A DNA stretch of 64,000 nucleotides from Melioribacteraceae bacterium (GTDB lineage Bacteria > Bacteroidota > Ignavibacteria > Ignavibacteriales > Melioribacteraceae). Below are positions 9,965 to 18,403 of the stretch, piece by piece. The stretch is from assembly GCA_016342755.1 (NCBI GenBank), contig JAEINS010000001.1, positions 310,001 to 374,000 of the forward strand, in the 5' to 3' direction. Under the pieces are notes generated by a model. It was not told where the DNA came from and made no database searches. It was given only the letters and a program-made list of their open reading frames with translations. The stretch's first letter is position 1. Each line of letters begins with the position of its first letter. The translations under genes and the position numbers were made by a program.

Positions 9965-10365
9965 ACATGTATTGAGCTTTATAATCTGGGTTATGCTAAT
10001 AGAATTCTATTTACCGGCGGTATAGGAAGCGGAACCGCTGATATAAATTGTTCGGAAGCAGATAACTTCGAAACTTTTACAGCAGATGCAGGAATAAAGG
10101 ATGTAATTATTGAAAACAAATCAACAAACACACCTCCTAAAACTTCTCTTGAAGACGAAATTATTTTGTTCAGAAATAAAAATGAAAATTTATATGACCA
10201 TTTAATTGGTGAAATAGAGAGAATTAAAAAGTATCAAAACCTTAATTATATAAGGGCAACAAGTATCCCAAAAGGATTAAGCAGCTTGTTGACCTCAAAA
10301 AAAATGTAACTCATAATAAAAATGAAAAAGAACGGTTAAGTATATTTGAAAAATCCGGTTACTGA
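9965..10365 (+). pseudogene. Decayed DUF218 (YdcF/ElyC-like) gene
   Basis: The frame 9965-10309 has no start codon but encodes clear DUF218 text: YANRILFTGGIGSGTADIN, a conserved SEADNF, and VIIENKSTNT. It then runs directly into a typical C-terminal part (YDHLIGEIERIKKYQNLNYI). The normal middle of the family between ENKSTNT and the C-terminus seems to be missing, and the N-terminus is absent. Near 10265 another frame stays open to the stop at 10363-10365 (ending SIFEKSGY), possibly the original tail after a frameshift. I read it as an N-truncated, internally deleted relic filling the 495-base gap between the GH94 and sulfatase genes. Confidence 0.6.
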
Positions 10366-10422
10366 ATTGAACCTGGAAAGGCAACTGAATCAGATTGAGA
10401 AAATAAAATTCAATGTACTTTT

Positions 10423-12231
10423 ATGAATAAAATTATAATCATACTACTAATTTTTGCATACGGCTTAAGCGGATGTAATAAATCTATTAGCAAAAATGAA
10501 CAGCCTAATATAATTATTTTACAAGCTGATGATTTGGGCTGGGACGATTTGCCATTAAATGGAAATTCTTTTATAAAGACACCGGGCATAGATAAACTTG
10601 CAGATCAATCTATTGAAATTAGCCGATTTTATGTTAATCCAGTTTGTGCTCCTACCAGGGCATCACTTTTAACCGGAAGGGATTTTTTATTGACGGGTGT
10701 TTCGCATGTTCATGGAGGAAAAGATTTTATTAACCTAAGTGAAAAAACATTTGGGAATATCTTTAGATTAAATGGTTATAAAACTGGTATGTGGGGAAAA
10801 TGGCACTCAGGAAAAACAAATGGTTATTTTCCATGGCAAAGAGGTTTTGATGAAGCCTATATGGCTGAGTTATATAAGCATAAAAATTCTTATGGTTTAC
10901 TTAATGGGCGGGAAGTAAAATCAAACAAGTGGTCAGATGAGCTAATTGTTGATTATGCTATAGAGTTTATTAAGCGAAATAAAGAAGATCATTTTCTTGC
11001 TTATTTGTCTTTCTTAACCTGTCATGCCCCGTTGGCAGCTAAGGAAAAAATTGTAGAAAAATATGAGAGGATGGGATTATCCAAGAACCTTTCAACGCTT
11101 TATGCTATGATAGAGCAGATGGATAAAGAGATTAACAGACTGCTTGATGAAGTGGACAGTCTGGGATTATCTGAAAATACCATTATAGTTTTCATGAGCG
11201 ATAACGGTCCGGCAGTTATTAATAATTTGTTGACAGATGAAGACCGAAAAATAAGATATGCTAATAATTATAAAGGACATAAAGGAAATATTTGGGAGAA
11301 TGGAGTTAAATCTCCATTATTAGTTTCGTATCCGGGAAAATTAAGACCAAGTAAAATGGAGTTACTTTGTGATGCCACGGACATCTTCCCAACATTAGCG
11401 GATTTTGCCGGTATCACTTTGGATAAATATGATTTGAAATTATCTGGATTCAGTTTTGCGAATAATTTAATAAATCATAATGCCATACGTCCGGATAAGT
11501 ATGTGTTTAATTATGCAAATAGTGGCTGGCCACCGACAAATATTCCCTGGAGTCCGGAAGGAGTATTAAATGAGTATCTGCCATTTGAAAATGATAAAAG
11601 TATATTAGATTTTGAACCACAAATAATATCTTTGATATCAAAAGAATATAAATTATTAAAAAACCCAAGTAATAGAGTTGCTTCTATTACTAATGAAGAA
11701 GAATATGCTCTCATAAATCTAAATAATGATCCATTAGAGAATAAAAATATTTCTTCTGGGCAATCTGAGATATATGAAAAACTGAAAACTAAATTGCAAG
11801 ACAAGTATAAGGAGATTGTAGAATCAAAGAATTCATTTGAGCCGATTGAATTTAAAGTATCTGAAGATGCTGAAAGCAAGATTCTTCTTTATGCACCAAA
11901 ATTAGTATCTGGTGATTTGTCAGTCGCATTCAATTACACATACTCTTGGAATAAAAGAGGTATGGTTGCTGAGTATTTAATTAATTCTGATTCCAATGTT
12001 TTAGTTCAGCCTTCTATTATTAAAGAAGGGAATGCATTGGATATAGAGTATGAGATTTCAATACTGGAAAGCAACTGTGGTGCAAAATCAATCTCCGGTG
12101 ATAAAATAGTTTTTGAAAATATTATAATACCAAAGGGTAAAAACATTCTAAAAGTTAAAGTGAAATCATCTTATCAAAATAAAAGTTCAATAAAATTTAG
12201 CGAAATGGTTTTAAAACCAATTAGGGATTAG
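10423..12231 (+). CDS. Family S1 sulfatase, lipoprotein, with extra C-terminal domain
   Basis: A 602-residue formylglycine-dependent sulfatase with a lipobox (GLSGC, Cys 18). The metal-binding aspartates are in QADDLGWDD. C75 in CAPTRASLLTGR is the cysteine to be oxidised to formylglycine. MWGKWHSGK and FMSDNGPA are further family motifs. The core ends near residue 475. The remaining 125 residues look like a beta-sandwich with no cysteine-modifying role and are not typical of small arylsulfatases. The ATG at 10423 has no convincing ribosome-binding site. It is the first gene of a close-packed run reaching 18402. The carbohydrate sulfate ester removed is unknown. Confidence 0.88.
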   Translation: MNKIIIILLIFAYGLSGCNKSISKNEQPNIIILQADDLGWDDLPLNGNSFIKTPGIDKLADQSIEISRFYVNPVCAPTRASLLTGRDFLLTGVSHVHGGKDFINLSEKTFGNIFRLNGYKTGMWGKWHSGKTNGYFPWQRGFDEAYMAELYKHKNSYGLLNGREVKSNKWSDELIVDYAIEFIKRNKEDHFLAYLSFLTCHAPLAAKEKIVEKYERMGLSKNLSTLYAMIEQMDKEINRLLDEVDSLGLSENTIIVFMSDNGPAVINNLLTDEDRKIRYANNYKGHKGNIWENGVKSPLLVSYPGKLRPSKMELLCDATDIFPTLADFAGITLDKYDLKLSGFSFANNLINHNAIRPDKYVFNYANSGWPPTNIPWSPEGVLNEYLPFENDKSILDFEPQIISLISKEYKLLKNPSNRVASITNEEEYALINLNNDPLENKNISSGQSEIYEKLKTKLQDKYKEIVESKNSFEPIEFKVSEDAESKILLYAPKLVSGDLSVAFNYTYSWNKRGMVAEYLINSDSNVLVQPSIIKEGNALDIEYEISILESNCGAKSISGDKIVFENIIIPKGKNILKVKVKSSYQNKSSIKFSEMVLKPIRD

Positions 12232-12260
12232 TATTTATCAAAAGATTTTTAAGGCAAAAA

Positions 12261-13661
12261 ATGAAAAAAAAATATCACAAATTAGTTTTCCCATTGTTGA
12301 TTATAGTTGTATCCTTATTATCCATTCAATGTTCAAGGGATGTTGATGACAGACCAAATATTATTCTTATTCTGGCTGATGATTTGGGTTATGGCGACTT
12401 AAGTTGTTACGGTCAAAAAAACTTTTCTACACCAAACATTGATAAACTGGCTGAAGATGGAATGATGTTTACCCAGCATTATGCCGGCGCAACTGTGTGT
12501 GCGCCTTCTAGGTGTGTTTTATTAACCGGGAAACATACCGGACATGCTTTTACCAGAGGGAATGCAGGAGATCCAAACGGATATGGCCAATTGCCAATAC
12601 CGGAAAAAGAAGAAACTTTTGCGAAGTATTTAAAAAGCGCCGGTTATAAAACGGGTCTGTTTGGGAAATGGGGTCTGGGTAATGCGGGAACTTCCGGCGA
12701 TCCGTTAAAACACGGGTTCGATTATTTTTTTGGTTATCACGATCAGGTACTGGCGCATAATTCGTACCCTGAATTTTTGATGCGGAATAATGAGAAGGTA
12801 TACTTAAATAATAAAGTGAAATATCTCTCAGATACCTTGTGGCACAAAGGTTTGGGAAGTTATTCAACTAGAAAAAATGATTACTCAAACGATATTATTT
12901 TTAGTGAGCTAGTAAGTTTTATTAAAGAAAATAAGAAGAATAAATTTTTCGCGTATTTTCCAACTACAATTCCGCACAATAATGATGAAGCCGAAACAGG
13001 CAAACGTTTTGAAGTGCCGGACGATTCAAAGTATTCTGATAAAGAGTGGGATGATGAAGATAAAGCCTATGCGGCACTTGTTGAACACCTTGATATGTAT
13101 GTTGGCAAATTAGAAGAAGTGTTAAAGGAATTAAATTTATCTGAAAATACAATAGTAATATTTACAAGTGATAACGGAGCCGTTTCAAGTCTTAACCTAA
13201 AAAACAACGGTAAATTAAGGGGTTACAAAAGAGATGTATATGAAGGAGGAATTAGAATTCCAATGATTGCGAAATGGCCTTCTAAAATAAGAGCTGGATC
13301 AACATCAAATCATCTTTCGGCATTCTGGGATTTTTTCCCCACAATGTGTGAAGCGGTAAATATTAAGGAGTTTCCTAAAACGGATGGAATTTCTTTTCTT
13401 CCTGAACTTTTAGAAAAGGAACAGCAAGAACACCAATATTTGTACTGGGAGTTTCACTGGTGGAAGCCGGCAAGACAAGCAATAAGAAAAGGCAATTGGA
13501 AAGCGGTTAAAGACTCGCCAACGGCAAAAATAGAGCTATATAACCTTTTAAATGATATAAGTGAAAAAAATAATCTGGCAAATAATAATTTAGAGCTTGT
13601 AGAAGAGTTTGAAAAATTATTTAAATCAGCACGAACTCAATCAGATCATTTTAAATTGTAG
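12261..13661 (+). CDS. Family S1 arylsulfatase-type sulfatase, lipoprotein
   Basis: A 466-residue sulfatase with a lipobox (LSIQC, Cys 24). LADDLGYGDLSCYG carries the calcium-binding aspartates, and C80 in VCAPSRCVLLTGKHTGH is the formylglycine precursor. FGKWGLG and FTSDNGA complete the fold markers. Length is normal for S1 sulfatases. A good ribosome-binding site (AAGG) lies 9 bases before the start. It sits 29 bases after the first sulfatase and 9 bases before the esterase gene, implying co-transcription. It probably desulfates oligosaccharides in the periplasm. The exact substrate cannot be assigned without subfamily placement. Confidence 0.92.
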   Translation: MKKKYHKLVFPLLIIVVSLLSIQCSRDVDDRPNIILILADDLGYGDLSCYGQKNFSTPNIDKLAEDGMMFTQHYAGATVCAPSRCVLLTGKHTGHAFTRGNAGDPNGYGQLPIPEKEETFAKYLKSAGYKTGLFGKWGLGNAGTSGDPLKHGFDYFFGYHDQVLAHNSYPEFLMRNNEKVYLNNKVKYLSDTLWHKGLGSYSTRKNDYSNDIIFSELVSFIKENKKNKFFAYFPTTIPHNNDEAETGKRFEVPDDSKYSDKEWDDEDKAYAALVEHLDMYVGKLEEVLKELNLSENTIVIFTSDNGAVSSLNLKNNGKLRGYKRDVYEGGIRIPMIAKWPSKIRAGSTSNHLSAFWDFFPTMCEAVNIKEFPKTDGISFLPELLEKEQQEHQYLYWEFHWWKPARQAIRKGNWKAVKDSPTAKIELYNLLNDISEKNNLANNNLELVEEFEKLFKSARTQSDHFKL

Positions 13662-13670
13662 GAGTAAAAA

Positions 13671-14600
13671 ATGAAACCAATACTGTTATTATTAATTCTG
13701 TTATTAATAAATAATGTATATGCCCAGGAAATAGCTGTTCCTCTTTGGTCTGACGGAGTTCCCAATTATCAAAAAACTGATGAAGTTGAAATTGTTGATG
13801 ATAATGAAAATATTCAAAAGGTAAGTTATGTTCAGGAACCTAATATTACTGTTTATAAGCCGGCAAAAAGAAATACAACCGGTGAATCGGTAGTTATATG
13901 TCCGGGTGGCGGGTATTGGATCTTAGCATACGATTGGGAAGGATCTGACATCGCAAAATATTTTAATTCTAAAGGTATAACAGCTATAGTGCTAAAATAC
14001 AGACTCCCTGTTTCAAAAAGTAATGTTGTTCCGCATAAATCACCTTTAATGGATGCGCAGAGAGCAATCCGGTTAACAAGGTTTCATGCCGGAGAATGGG
14101 GGCTTGATTCAAATAAGATAGGTATAATGGGGTTTTCTGCGGGCGGACATTTAGCATCAACAGCCGGAACTCATTTTGATTATGGGAATAAAAATTCTGA
14201 TGATATGATAGAGCGTATTAGTTGCCGTCCGGACTTTATGATTTTAATGTATCCGGTAATTTCGTTTGTTGCTGATTTTAGTCATACCGGATCTGCGAAT
14301 GCTTTACTGGGAGAAAATCCTACAAGGGAACTTTTAGAGTTTTATTCTAATGAACTTCATGTTACAGAAAATACTCCGCCAACAATTTTAATTCACTCGC
14401 AGGATGATACTGGTGTTCCAATTGAAAATAGTCTTAATTTTTATAAAGCCTTAACGGATAAAAAAGTTTCTGCCGAGATGCATCTATATCCTTTTGGCGG
14501 GCATGGATTTTCATTAGCATTAGGAAATGATTATCTTTCGACCTGGCCGGATAGAGTGGTTGACTGGCTTAAACGAGTTACAAACAAAAAAAGTCAATAG
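13671..14600 (+). CDS. Exported alpha/beta-hydrolase, probable carbohydrate acetylesterase
   Basis: A 309-residue protein with a signal peptide ending VYAQ (about residue 19). It has the alpha/beta-hydrolase oxyanion segment CPGGGYW near 80, the nucleophile elbow GFSAGG with S156, D246 in DDTGVP and H278 in GGHGF, so the triad is complete. It resembles the BD-FAE/acetyl-xylan-esterase-like proteins (lipase/esterase, PF20434-type) found in polysaccharide loci, which remove acetyl groups from sugars. A strong GGAG site precedes the ATG, 9 bases after the sulfatase stop. It is followed by galT after 11 bases. The substrate is inferred only from context. Confidence 0.82.
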   Translation: MKPILLLLILLLINNVYAQEIAVPLWSDGVPNYQKTDEVEIVDDNENIQKVSYVQEPNITVYKPAKRNTTGESVVICPGGGYWILAYDWEGSDIAKYFNSKGITAIVLKYRLPVSKSNVVPHKSPLMDAQRAIRLTRFHAGEWGLDSNKIGIMGFSAGGHLASTAGTHFDYGNKNSDDMIERISCRPDFMILMYPVISFVADFSHTGSANALLGENPTRELLEFYSNELHVTENTPPTILIHSQDDTGVPIENSLNFYKALTDKKVSAEMHLYPFGGHGFSLALGNDYLSTWPDRVVDWLKRVTNKKSQ

Positions 14601-14611
14601 GAATAGTAGTA

Positions 14612-15649
14612 ATGGGCAAGTTTAATTTTAAGGAACATCCTCATAGAAGATTTAATCCGTTAACAAGCGAATGGGTTTTGGTTTCTCCTCATAGAACAAA
14701 AAGACCATGGCAGGGTCAGCAGGAAGAAGCTAACAAAGAAAAGCGGTCAGAGTATGATCCTAATTGTTATTTATGTCCGGATAATACCAGGGCAAACGGA
14801 ATTACAAATCCAAAATTTAAGAGTACTTATGTTTTTCCAAATGATTTTGCCGCAATATTAAATGATACGCCGGAACACATTGAAGAAGACGATCTCTTTA
14901 AGTACACGAGTATAAAAGGGGAATGCCGGGTTATCTGCTTTTCGCCCCGGCACGATTTAACACTGCCGGAGATGAGTGTTAGTGAAATTAAAAATGTTGT
15001 TGATGTATGGAAAGAGCAGTTTATTGAGCTTTCTAAAAAATATAAATGGGTTCAGATTTTTGAAAATAAGGGTGCCGTAATGGGGTCTTCTAATCCGCAT
15101 CCACACGGACAGATCTGGGCAAATAACGCTTTGCCAAATGAAGCTTCGAAAGAATTAATTTCGCAGCAAAATTATTTTAAAAAGAACAATTCTAAACTGT
15201 TATTAGATTACGCAAACAGGGAACTTGATAATGGTGAAAGACTGATTATCGAAAATGATGATTGGATTTCATTAGTTCCATTCTGGGCTGTGTGGCCTTA
15301 CGAGACAATGATTATTCCTAAACGCGATATTTCTACCTTTAAAGAATTGACTGAGAATGAAAAATTAAGTTTAGCTGAATTATTAAAAAATCATTTAACA
15401 AAATATGATAATCTTTTTAGTACATCATTTCCATATACAATGGGATGGCATAATGCACCTTCCGGCGAAGGGGCTGATGAATGTTGGCAGCTTCATGCCC
15501 ATATATATCCGCCGTTATTAAGATCTGCAAGTGTTAAGAAGTTTATGGTTGGTTATGAAATGCTTTCGGAAGCACAAAGGGATATTACGGCAGAACAAGC
15601 AGCCGATACTTTAAGGTCGTTATCAATAATGCATTACAAGAATAATTAA
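14612..15649 (+). CDS. galT: Galactose-1-phosphate uridylyltransferase
   Basis: Leloir-pathway enzyme of 345 residues transferring UMP from UDP-glucose to galactose-1-phosphate in the cytoplasm. It shows the HIT-like active site H163-P-H165-G-Q (NPHPHGQIWA), the zinc-type CYLCP motif near residue 52, GWHNAPSG, and the C-terminal HAHIYPP with FMVGYEML. Length matches bacterial GalT class I. It lies 12 bases ahead of galK, the usual partner. Their placement inside a sulfatase operon suggests galactose is one of the sugars released. Confidence 0.95.
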   Translation: MGKFNFKEHPHRRFNPLTSEWVLVSPHRTKRPWQGQQEEANKEKRSEYDPNCYLCPDNTRANGITNPKFKSTYVFPNDFAAILNDTPEHIEEDDLFKYTSIKGECRVICFSPRHDLTLPEMSVSEIKNVVDVWKEQFIELSKKYKWVQIFENKGAVMGSSNPHPHGQIWANNALPNEASKELISQQNYFKKNNSKLLLDYANRELDNGERLIIENDDWISLVPFWAVWPYETMIIPKRDISTFKELTENEKLSLAELLKNHLTKYDNLFSTSFPYTMGWHNAPSGEGADECWQLHAHIYPPLLRSASVKKFMVGYEMLSEAQRDITAEQAADTLRSLSIMHYKNN

Positions 15650-15661
15650 GAGAGATTAAAA

Positions 15662-16906
15662 TTGAGAGATAGATTAATAAAGCTATATGGCAATAATGCC
15701 GGAGTTTTAGAATATCAGAATAATAGAATTAAAAAATTAGAACAAATTTATAAAGAACATTTCGGTTTTAATAATTTGTCTTTTTTTTCAACACCGGGCA
15801 GAACTGAATTAGGCGGGAATCATACAGACCACAATAACGGCAGGGTTTTAGCGTCTAGTATTAATTTAGATTCATTAGCAGCGGCAGTTAAAAATGACAG
15901 CCAGATTGTTAGGATTATCTCAGAAGGTTTTGAGGAAATGTTTGAGGTTGATCTGCGGAATCTGCAAGTTGTTGAAGAGGAGAAAGAATCAACTAATTCT
16001 CTTATAAGAGGTATGGCAGCCAGGTTTGCAGATTTAGGATTAAATATTGGCGGATTTAACGCTGTTATTACCAGTGATGTTTTACGCGGATCCGGATTAA
16101 GTTCATCGGCATCGATTGAAGTACTTATAGGAACAATATTTAATTATCTATTTAACGATGGAAAAATTGCGGCGGAAGAGATTGCAAAAGCCGGGCAGTT
16201 TGCCGAGAATAAATTTTTCGGGAAACCATGTGGTTTAATGGATCAGATGGCTTGTGCGTGTGGCGGAATTATAGCTATCGATTTTAAGGATAATAATATT
16301 CCTATTATTGAAAAGATTGAATTTGATTTTGAAAAACAGAACTATAACCTGATTGTTGTTGATACTGGCGGCGGTCATGCCGATTTAACTGACGATTATG
16401 CGGCAATTCCAAAAGAGATGAAAGAAACCGCTGAATTGTTGGATGCAAATCTGATGAGAGAAGTTGAGCTTGATAGTTTGTTAAAGGGAATTCCAGAATT
16501 AAGAAAAAAAGTTGGTGACAGGGCAGTTTTGAGATCATTACATTTTTTGGAAGAGAATCTGAGAGTTAGTAAACAAAGTGAAGCTTTATTAAAGAATGAC
16601 TTTAAAACTTTTTTAGAATTGATTAAAGACTCAGGTAATTCATCGTATAAATATCTGCAAAATATTTTTACAACTAAAAACACTTCAGAACAGCCAGTTA
16701 GTTTAGCATTAGCTATAACTGAGTTATTTATAAATGGTATTGGAGAAGGTGCTTGCAGAGTTCATGGCGGCGGGTTTGCCGGTACAATTTTAGTCTTTTT
16801 ACCAGAAGATAAAGTTAAAGAGTATAAAGAATTTGTTCAGCCAGTTTTTGGCGATAATTCTGTAACTGTACTTTCAATAAGGCAAACCGGTACAACAAAA
16901 ATATAA
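15662..16906 (+). CDS. galK: Galactokinase
   Basis: A 414-residue GHMP kinase phosphorylating galactose at C1. The galactokinase signature TPGRTELGGNHTDHNNG begins at residue 44, with R47 in the catalytic site. The ATP loop GSGLSSSA is at 143-150, and the catalytic aspartate is D194 in GLMDQMAC. The C-terminal GHMP motif is GGGFAGTILVF. The start is TTG, chosen because it follows a GAGAG-type site after the galT stop and gives a normal N-terminus; no ATG lies nearby. GalE and GalM are not in the window, so they must be supplied elsewhere. Confidence 0.94.
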   Translation: MRDRLIKLYGNNAGVLEYQNNRIKKLEQIYKEHFGFNNLSFFSTPGRTELGGNHTDHNNGRVLASSINLDSLAAAVKNDSQIVRIISEGFEEMFEVDLRNLQVVEEEKESTNSLIRGMAARFADLGLNIGGFNAVITSDVLRGSGLSSSASIEVLIGTIFNYLFNDGKIAAEEIAKAGQFAENKFFGKPCGLMDQMACACGGIIAIDFKDNNIPIIEKIEFDFEKQNYNLIVVDTGGGHADLTDDYAAIPKEMKETAELLDANLMREVELDSLLKGIPELRKKVGDRAVLRSLHFLEENLRVSKQSEALLKNDFKTFLELIKDSGNSSYKYLQNIFTTKNTSEQPVSLALAITELFINGIGEGACRVHGGGFAGTILVFLPEDKVKEYKEFVQPVFGDNSVTVLSIRQTGTTKI

Positions 16907-16923
16907 ACTTATTGGAATAAAAA

Positions 16924-18402
16924 ATGAAACATCTGTTAAAACTTTTGTTATTCATAGTTATAACCGCATCGGCTTTATCTGCCGGTGATAATGTGAAGAA
17001 ACCAAATGTTGTTTTGATAGTTTCGGATGATCATGGTACAAACGATCTTGGATGTTATGGCAATGATAAAATTAAAACTCCTAATTTAGATAAATTAGCG
17101 GAAGAAGGAGTTAGATTTGTAAACGCTTATGCAACCTCGGCATCTTGTACCGCAAGTCGTTCTGCCATCCTGTCCGGTTTATATAATCATGCAAATGGTT
17201 TATATGGACACAGCCATCATTATCATAACTTTAAGGCTTTTGAGCATGTACAAACACTGCCGGTGCTGCTAGAAAAACTAGCTGATTATAGAACAGCAAG
17301 AGTTGGAAAATATCATTTAGCTCCTGAAAGTGTTTATAAATTTCAAACAGTTCTGAAAGCAAATTCCAGGAACAGTGTCGAAATGTCTGACAAGTGTAAA
17401 TCCTTTGTTAGTACAAGTTCTGATAAACCATTCTTTTTATATTATTGCACCAGTGATCCGCACCGGGGCGGAGGAATAGTTGAAGAAAGCAAATATAAAC
17501 CCGATAGATTTGGGAATATAGAAAAAGGGTATGATGGAATTGTAAAAACAGAATTTGATCCTGCGGATGTCATTGTTCCTCCTTATTTACCGGATAATCC
17601 TGAGTGCAGAGCTGAATTAGCGCAATACTATCAGTCTGTTGCGAGAATGGATCAGGGAATTGGTTTATTATTTAAGCATCTGAAAAATAGCGGAGAATGG
17701 GAGAATACAGTTATTATCTATATCTCAGATAATGGTATAGCTTTTCCGGGTGCTAAGACAACTGTTTATCAACCAGGTCTAAACTTGCCCTGTATTGTTA
17801 AGTACAATAATTCAAAGGGTAAAAACATTGTTCTTAATGAAATGATTAACTGGGCTGATCTTACTCCTACGATTTTAGATATAGCCGGAGTTCTTATAAC
17901 GGCTGAAGAATCTTTAAGCAGTGAATATAACAACCAGAAAGGGAATTGGGATAATACTGTAAATCAGAAATTTCATGGAAGGTCATTTAAGTCAGTATTA
18001 GAAGGGAATTCAGAGGATGATTGGAATGAAACTTTTGGGTCGCATACTTTTCATGAAATTACAATGTATTATCCGATGCGTACTGTTATTACTGATAAAT
18101 ATAAGCTGATCTGGAATATTGCCCATTATCTGCCTTATCCTCACGCAAGTGATTTATGGGAATCAGCAACATGGCAAAGTGTTATTAATAGTGAAAATAA
18201 AATGTACGCGAACAAAAATGTGGAGAAATACACTTATAGATCTGAGTTCGAATTATTTGATATTGTGAATGATCCTGATGAGAAAAATAATCTTGCCGAT
18301 AATTCTGAATTCAATGATACTCTGGAGAAAATGAAAGCAAAGCTAAAAGAGTTCCAGAAAAGGACTAATGATCCATGGGTAATAAAATGGGAACACGAGT
18401 AG
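16924..18402 (+). CDS. Sulfatase of the heparan N-sulfatase (SGSH, S1_8-like) type
   Basis: Protein of 492 residues with a signal peptide (about 1-20). It resembles lysosomal N-sulfoglucosamine sulfohydrolase along its whole length: SDDHG, SGLYNHANGLYG, SLP-like leucine block, DPHRGG, RMDQGIGL, ISDNGIAFPGAKT, LDLTPTILD-like WADLTPTILD, FGSHTFHEITMYYPMR and the tail TNDPWVIKW. The formylglycine precursor C75 sits in SCTASRSAIL, which fits the C-x-P/A-x-R rule with alanine instead of the commoner proline. By family it could cleave N-sulfate from glucosamine, but bacterial S1_8 members also act on O-sulfates. Last gene of the operon; it converges with the regulator gene one base away. Confidence 0.9.
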   Translation: MKHLLKLLLFIVITASALSAGDNVKKPNVVLIVSDDHGTNDLGCYGNDKIKTPNLDKLAEEGVRFVNAYATSASCTASRSAILSGLYNHANGLYGHSHHYHNFKAFEHVQTLPVLLEKLADYRTARVGKYHLAPESVYKFQTVLKANSRNSVEMSDKCKSFVSTSSDKPFFLYYCTSDPHRGGGIVEESKYKPDRFGNIEKGYDGIVKTEFDPADVIVPPYLPDNPECRAELAQYYQSVARMDQGIGLLFKHLKNSGEWENTVIIYISDNGIAFPGAKTTVYQPGLNLPCIVKYNNSKGKNIVLNEMINWADLTPTILDIAGVLITAEESLSSEYNNQKGNWDNTVNQKFHGRSFKSVLEGNSEDDWNETFGSHTFHEITMYYPMRTVITDKYKLIWNIAHYLPYPHASDLWESATWQSVINSENKMYANKNVEKYTYRSEFELFDIVNDPDEKNNLADNSEFNDTLEKMKAKLKEFQKRTNDPWVIKWEHE

Positions 18403-18403
18403 A

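Noticed and set aside
11511-11879. 122-residue minus-strand ORF inside the first sulfatase
   Set aside because: Shadow of the sulfatase coding frame; low-complexity Ser/Leu composition.
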